From positions 1 through 64,000 of the forward strand of contig JAILAA010000153.1 in the NCBI GenBank assembly GCA_024681875.1: DNA of 64,000 bases, in the 5' to 3' direction. Below are positions 59,470 through 64,000 of this stretch, in pieces; the first letter of the stretch is position 1, and each line of letters opens with the position of its first letter. This stretch comes from Prevotella sp. (GTDB lineage Bacteria; Bacteroidota; Bacteroidia; Bacteroidales; Bacteroidaceae). A program made the translations under genes and the position numbers. The notes beneath the pieces were generated by a model. That model worked only from the letters and a program-made list of their open reading frames with translations, made no database searches and was not told the origin of the DNA.

Positions 59470-60477
59470 TTAATCTTTCAGAAGTTTCCGAGCAAACTCG
59501 ATAATGGTATCGCGACCTCGCAGGAAATCATCATCACTGAGACTCACGTTGTAGTCCGGCTCAATGCCGAATTCTGTGGAATGGCGATGAGCGTCGTAGG
59601 TAGGCACGGCCGAGAAACGCACGTTCCAACCGTTGGGCAACGATGAATTGAAAGGCATTCCAGCGCCACCGCCAGTATGGTCGCCCACAATCTTTACCAT
59701 AGGCATTTCCTTCATATACATCGTGAACTCGTTGGCGGCAGAGAAGACACTACGGTTAGTAAGAACAGCTACCGGCTTGTGCCAGCGGACATTACTCGAC
59801 GGCTCCAAATAGTGCGTCTCCATCTGCGAAAAGTCGCTATGACCAGGCCCTGTTTTATGCTGGGTATAGCCTACGAGCGTTTTCTCGTGACAGAAGCGTG
59901 CCGCAAGCTTTTCGGCATTGGTAAGGTCGCCACCGCCATTGCCGCGAATGTCGATGATTAGTCCCTGGCATGGCATCAGATACATCAGCACCTCGTCAAG
60001 ATTTCCTTCGCCAATACCATAGGAAAAGCTCTCGTAGCGGATGTAACCGATATTGTCGTCAAGGATGCGATAATAGAGTCCGGAGGCAATACGGTAGTTG
60101 ATACCCATGTATAGACGGTAAAGACTGTCGCTATAGTTGGCAGGATAGTCCTCGTGCCAAGCCCAATAGCGCCCATAGTCGTGAGCAGCCGTCAGGTTGA
60201 CGTGGCCGTCGCGCAACTCGCCCAGCATCTGCGTCAACACCTCGAAGAGCTGCATGCTGGTCATGTCGTCGTCGATGCGCACCTCATACTTGCGACGCAC
60301 GGCGTTCCAGTCGAGACCGTATTCATGCTGTTTGAAATCAAAAAAGCAGTAGTGCTCGTCGATGATTTTCCACAACGCCTCGAAGTTACCCTTCGGTGTG
60401 TTGGGCAACTCCTCCTCGTCGACGCAAGCCGTCAGGCAAAGCGTCAGGAGTATGGCGATATAGAAAAGCTTTTTCAA
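59470..60477 (-). CDS. S41 family serine protease, lipoprotein
   Basis: A 335-residue C-terminal-processing-type peptidase with lipobox LTAC (Cys18). The S41 core is visible: IGYIRYESF, GLIIDIRGNGGGDLTNAEKLAARF, and the Ser-Lys region NRSVFSAANEFTMYMKEMP. There is no obvious PDZ domain, which sets it apart from classical CtpA. Substrates are unknown; it probably acts in the periplasm or on the surface. It is 11 bp downstream of alaS and co-transcribed with it. Confidence 0.88.
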   Translation of the reverse strand: MKKLFYIAILLTLCLTACVDEEELPNTPKGNFEALWKIIDEHYCFFDFKQHEYGLDWNAVRRKYEVRIDDDMTSMQLFEVLTQMLGELRDGHVNLTAAHDYGRYWAWHEDYPANYSDSLYRLYMGINYRIASGLYYRILDDNIGYIRYESFSYGIGEGNLDEVLMYLMPCQGLIIDIRGNGGGDLTNAEKLAARFCHEKTLVGYTQHKTGPGHSDFSQMETHYLEPSSNVRWHKPVAVLTNRSVFSAANEFTMYMKEMPMVKIVGDHTGGGAGMPFNSSLPNGWNVRFSAVPTYDAHRHSTEFGIEPDYNVSLSDDDFLRGRDTIIEFARKLLKD

Positions 60478-60488
60478 TGTGTAAAGCT

Positions 60489-63149
60489 TTACAAGTTGGC
60501 AAGTTCAATCACCTTGTCGACGGCAGCGTTGAGTCCTTCAGCGTTCTTGCCTCCTGCCTGTGCGAAGTGCGGCTGTCCGCCGCCGCCGCCTTGGATAAGC
60601 TTGGCTGCTTCGCGTACCAGCTGACCAGCGTTCAGCCCGTGGTCGGCCACGAGGTCTTCGCTGAGCATGACGGTGAGTTGTGGCTTGTCATCATGCTTCG
60701 ATCCGATGACGCAGAGGAACGGTACGGCAACAGCGGCACGCAGCTTGAAGGCGAGGTCTTTGGCCAGAGCGGATGTCGTATCTATCACCTTGCTGATGAC
60801 GTTGACGCCGTTGATGACCTGTATCTCGGTCAACAGATAGTCTTTGATACGCTCCACACCCTGTGCCTGGAAGGCCTCAATCTCTTTCTTCATGGCGTCG
60901 TGCTCCTCGATGTATTTCTGGATGACGCCCTGCAGGTCCTTGGCATTGTTGAAGAACGACTTGACAGACTTCAGCGTGTCTTCCAATACGTACATCAGGT
61001 CTTCGCACTCACGGCCTGTCTTTGCCTCAATACGGCGGATGCCGGCGGCCACGCTACTCTCAGAGAGAATCTTGAAGAAGCCGATACGACCCGTGCTGGT
61101 GGTGTGGATACCACCGCAGAGCTCGCATGACGGGCCGAAGCGCATGACACGCACCTTGTCGCCGTATTTCTCGCCGAAGAGGGCGATGGCACCCAACTTC
61201 TTGGCTTCTTCCATCGGCATGTCGCGGTGTTCATCGCGGGGCAGGTCCTGACGAATCATCTCGTTCACCAGACGCTCCACCTGACGTAGCTGCTCGTCAC
61301 TGACCTTTTCGAAGTGACTGAAGTCGAAGCGCAGGATGTCGGGCGAGACAAACGAGCCCTTCTGCTCCACGTGGTCACCCAAGACCTGCTTCAAGGCATA
61401 GTCGAGCAGGTGGGTGGCGGTGTGGTTGGCGGCACTGGCATCGCGTTTGTCGGTGTCGACACAGGCCATGAACTCTGCCGTCGGGTCTTTGGGCAGTTCC
61501 TTGACGATGTGTACGGTCTGGCCGTTCTCACGCTTCGAGTCGATGATCTCCACCGTTTCGTTTTCGCCGGCGAGTACGCCACAGTCGCCTACCTGGCCGC
61601 CCATCTCACCGTAGAACGGTGTATAGTCGAGCACCAGTTCGTAGAAGGTGTTCTTTTTCTGCGTCACCTTGCGGTAGCGCAGGATGTGGCAGGTGTATTC
61701 AGTATAGTCGTAGCCAACGAATTGCTGCTCGCCAGCCTGTAGCTCCTCCCAGTCGCTATTTTCAACGGCGGCGGCATTGCGGGCGCGTTCCTTCTGCTTC
61801 TGCATCTCCACGTTGAACTGCTCCTCGTTGACGGTGAAGCCGTTCTCGCGACAGATAAGTTCCGTGAGGTCGAGGGGGAAACCGTAGGTGTCGAACAGAC
61901 GGAAGGCCTGCACACCGTCCAGCTCGGTCTTGCCGTCGGCCCTAAGCTGCTCCATCGCCTTGTCGAGCAGGGCGATACCCTTGTCGAGGGTGCGCAGGAA
62001 GGCATCCTCCTCTTCTTTCATCACACGTGCGATGAGCTGTTGCTGAGCCTTCAGTTCGGGGAAGGCATCGCCCATCTCCTCGACGAGCGTGGGCAGGAGC
62101 TTATAGAGGAAGGCCTCTTTCTGATCAAGGAAGGTGTAGGCATAGCGGACGGCTCGACGTAGGATGCGGCGGATGACGTAACCTGCCTTCGCATTGCCAG
62201 GCAGCTGGCCATCGGCGATAGAGAAGCTGACAGCACGCAAGTGGTCGGCGCAAACGCGCATGGCCACGTTGATGTCGTCCTGCTCCTTTGTGATGGGAGC
62301 AACCTGCTCCTCTTCGAAGGTGACATATTTCAGACCGGTGATGTTTTGCTCAGCCTTTATGATGGGCTGGAAAACATCGGTATCGTAGTTGGAGTGCTTG
62401 CCCTGCAGCATGCGGACGAGACGCTCAAAGCCCATGCCAGTGTCGATAACGTTCATCGAGAGCTTTTCGAGTGAGCCGTCAGCCTTGCGGTTGAACTGCA
62501 TGAACACGAGGTTCCAAATCTCGATGACCTGCGGGTCGTCCTTGTTTACCAACTCACGGCCAGTCTTGCCGCTGGCAGCCTTCTGCTCAGGCGTGCGGCT
62601 GTCGACGTGAATCTCCGAGCAGGGTCCACAGGGACCTGTGTCGCCCATCTCCCAGAAGTTGTCGTGCTTGTTGCCGTTGATGATATGGTCCTCAGGTACG
62701 TGCTTGGCCCAGTATTTGGCGGCTTCGTCGTCGCGGGGGATGTTTTCTTCGGGAGAACCCTCGAACACGGTGACATACAAGTCCTCGGGGTTCAGCTTCA
62801 GCACGTCGACCAGGTATTCCCAGGCCATGTCGATGGCACCCTCTTTGAAGTAGTCGCCAAACGACCAGTTGCCCAGCATCTCGAACATTGTGTGGTGGTA
62901 GGTATCATGCCCCACCTCTTCCAGATCGTTGTGCTTGCCGCTCACGCGCAGACATTTCTGCGTGTCGGCACGGCGGCGCGGTTCTGGGTCGCGTGTACCC
63001 AATATAATATCTTTCCACTGGTTCATGCCGGCGTTGGTGAACATCAGCGTCGGATCATCCTTAATCACCATCGGTGCCGACGGCACGATGGCATGTTCCT
63101 TAGACTCGAAATACTTCTTGAACGAGTCGCGGATTTCTTTTGCAGTCAT
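60489..63149 (-). CDS. alaS: Alanine-tRNA ligase
   Basis: Charges tRNA-Ala. About 886 residues from [14 protein letters not shown]. Motifs in order: [14 protein letters not shown] (class II motif 2 region), [19 protein letters not shown] (motif 3), the editing domain (HTATHLL with HxxxH and [16 protein letters not shown] with CxxxH), and the C-Ala tail ([14 protein letters not shown]). The length is normal. The 5' leader holds a heptad-like AT-rich repeat (63157-63177). The -7 box is at 63233-63240. Confidence 0.97.
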   Translation of the reverse strand: MTAKEIRDSFKKYFESKEHAIVPSAPMVIKDDPTLMFTNAGMNQWKDIILGTRDPEPRRRADTQKCLRVSGKHNDLEEVGHDTYHHTMFEMLGNWSFGDYFKEGAIDMAWEYLVDVLKLNPEDLYVTVFEGSPEENIPRDDEAAKYWAKHVPEDHIINGNKHDNFWEMGDTGPCGPCSEIHVDSRTPEQKAASGKTGRELVNKDDPQVIEIWNLVFMQFNRKADGSLEKLSMNVIDTGMGFERLVRMLQGKHSNYDTDVFQPIIKAEQNITGLKYVTFEEEQVAPITKEQDDINVAMRVCADHLRAVSFSIADGQLPGNAKAGYVIRRILRRAVRYAYTFLDQKEAFLYKLLPTLVEEMGDAFPELKAQQQLIARVMKEEEDAFLRTLDKGIALLDKAMEQLRADGKTELDGVQAFRLFDTYGFPLDLTELICRENGFTVNEEQFNVEMQKQKERARNAAAVENSDWEELQAGEQQFVGYDYTEYTCHILRYRKVTQKKNTFYELVLDYTPFYGEMGGQVGDCGVLAGENETVEIIDSKRENGQTVHIVKELPKDPTAEFMACVDTDKRDASAANHTATHLLDYALKQVLGDHVEQKGSFVSPDILRFDFSHFEKVSDEQLRQVERLVNEMIRQDLPRDEHRDMPMEEAKKLGAIALFGEKYGDKVRVMRFGPSCELCGGIHTTSTGRIGFFKILSESSVAAGIRRIEAKTGRECEDLMYVLEDTLKSVKSFFNNAKDLQGVIQKYIEEHDAMKKEIEAFQAQGVERIKDYLLTEIQVINGVNVISKVIDTTSALAKDLAFKLRAAVAVPFLCVIGSKHDDKPQLTVMLSEDLVADHGLNAGQLVREAAKLIQGGGGGQPHFAQAGGKNAEGLNAAVDKVIELANL

Positions 63150-63156
63150 CATCACA

Positions 63157-63177
63157 ATTTACTATTTGATATTTCTT
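63157..63177 (-). repeat. Heptad repeat in the alaS leader
   Basis: Three 7-bp units (ATTTACT, ATTTGAT, ATTTCTT) just upstream of the alaS start codon. Confidence 0.55.
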
Positions 63178-63232
63178 TTAGTCGCTACGCTTTGTAAAAG
63201 CGCTAAAGCGAGTTCTATTTACAATTTGGGTG

Positions 63233-63240
63233 CAAAGTTA
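63233..63240 (-). promoter_or_regulatory. -7 box for the alaS operon
   Basis: Minus-strand TAACTTTG. The leader would be about 78 nt. No clear -33. Confidence 0.55.
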
Positions 63241-63315
63241 CGAAAAGTAGAGAAAAAATGCGAAAAAACTCGTTTCTTTTTTTTACTGAGACGCTGTTAT
63301 ATTGCGAAAAATGCA

Positions 63316-63323
63316 TATCTTTG
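63316..63323 (+). promoter_or_regulatory. -7 box for the secreted esterase gene
   Basis: TATCTTTG, divergent from alaS, about 32 bp upstream of the ATG. Confidence 0.6.
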
Positions 63324-63336
63324 CAGCATCTAATAA

Positions 63337-64000
<664 letters not shown>

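Noticed and set aside
2791..63177. The short-period repeats as CRISPR arrays
   Set aside because: Units are 7-8 bp with no spacers, lie partly within coding sequence, and no cas gene is present.

Overview
The window reads as chromosomal DNA from a Prevotella-like member of the Bacteroidales. The evidence is the many promoters with a TAnnTTTG -7 box (several with TTTG 19-20 bp upstream), two SusC/SusD pairs, a fused SecDF, a split glycine decarboxylase (gcvPA/gcvPB), and near absence of Shine-Dalgarno sequences. I saw no rRNA, tRNA, CRISPR array, transposase or phage gene.

Layout. 1-7.5 kb: 3' part of dnaE, a small exported protein, a DUF4831-type envelope protein, a tetR-fabG pair, and an outer-membrane protein with helix-hairpin-helix motifs. 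7.5-17.3 kb: mutS2 overlapping a pectin methylesterase, secDF, an endonuclease/exonuclease/phosphatase protein, a rhomboid protease and HU. 17.3-24.5 kb: a CYTH protein with a 51-residue membrane protein, an aldo/keto reductase-mutarotase pair, prfB, a glycine-zipper lipoprotein, rlpA and gdhA. 24.5-46.3 kb: an accessory locus, all on the minus strand, in transcription order: a 1325-residue three-module secreted protein (then a terminator), Fas1 lipoprotein, SusC, SusD, two Fas1 lipoproteins, SusC, SusD. 46.5-48.7 kb: an esterase fused to a degenerate HAD-like domain, a small membrane protein and a PfkB kinase. 48.9-55.5 kb: a complete glycine cleavage operon with its lipoate ligase (lplA-gcvT-gcvH-gcvPA-gcvPB-lpdA). 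55.6-63.2 kb: an M16 peptidase, a small beta-barrel protein, an S41 protease and alaS. The window ends in a secreted esterase.

The most unusual signal is not a gene. Short degenerate tandem repeats with a 7-bp (sometimes 8-bp) period recur at about 17 places. The unit differs from site to site while the period stays the same. They lie in signal-peptide codons (DUF4831, RlpA, SusD, two Fas1 proteins), in linkers of MutS2 and GcvT, and just before or after genes. A second, GC-rich family built on CCCCTCCC/GGGGAGGG palindromes is inserted in frame in conserved enzymes (aldo/keto reductase, LplA, LpdA, M16 peptidase) and in a SusD signal peptide. A third family consists of long intergenic palindromes, one of them with a 21-bp period. 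Separately, dnaE switches codon usage abruptly near position 815.

The -7 boxes also help fix several start codons: DUF4831 at 2751, TetR at 5330, the helix-hairpin-helix protein at a GTG at 5522, and a nearly leaderless lplA at 48899.
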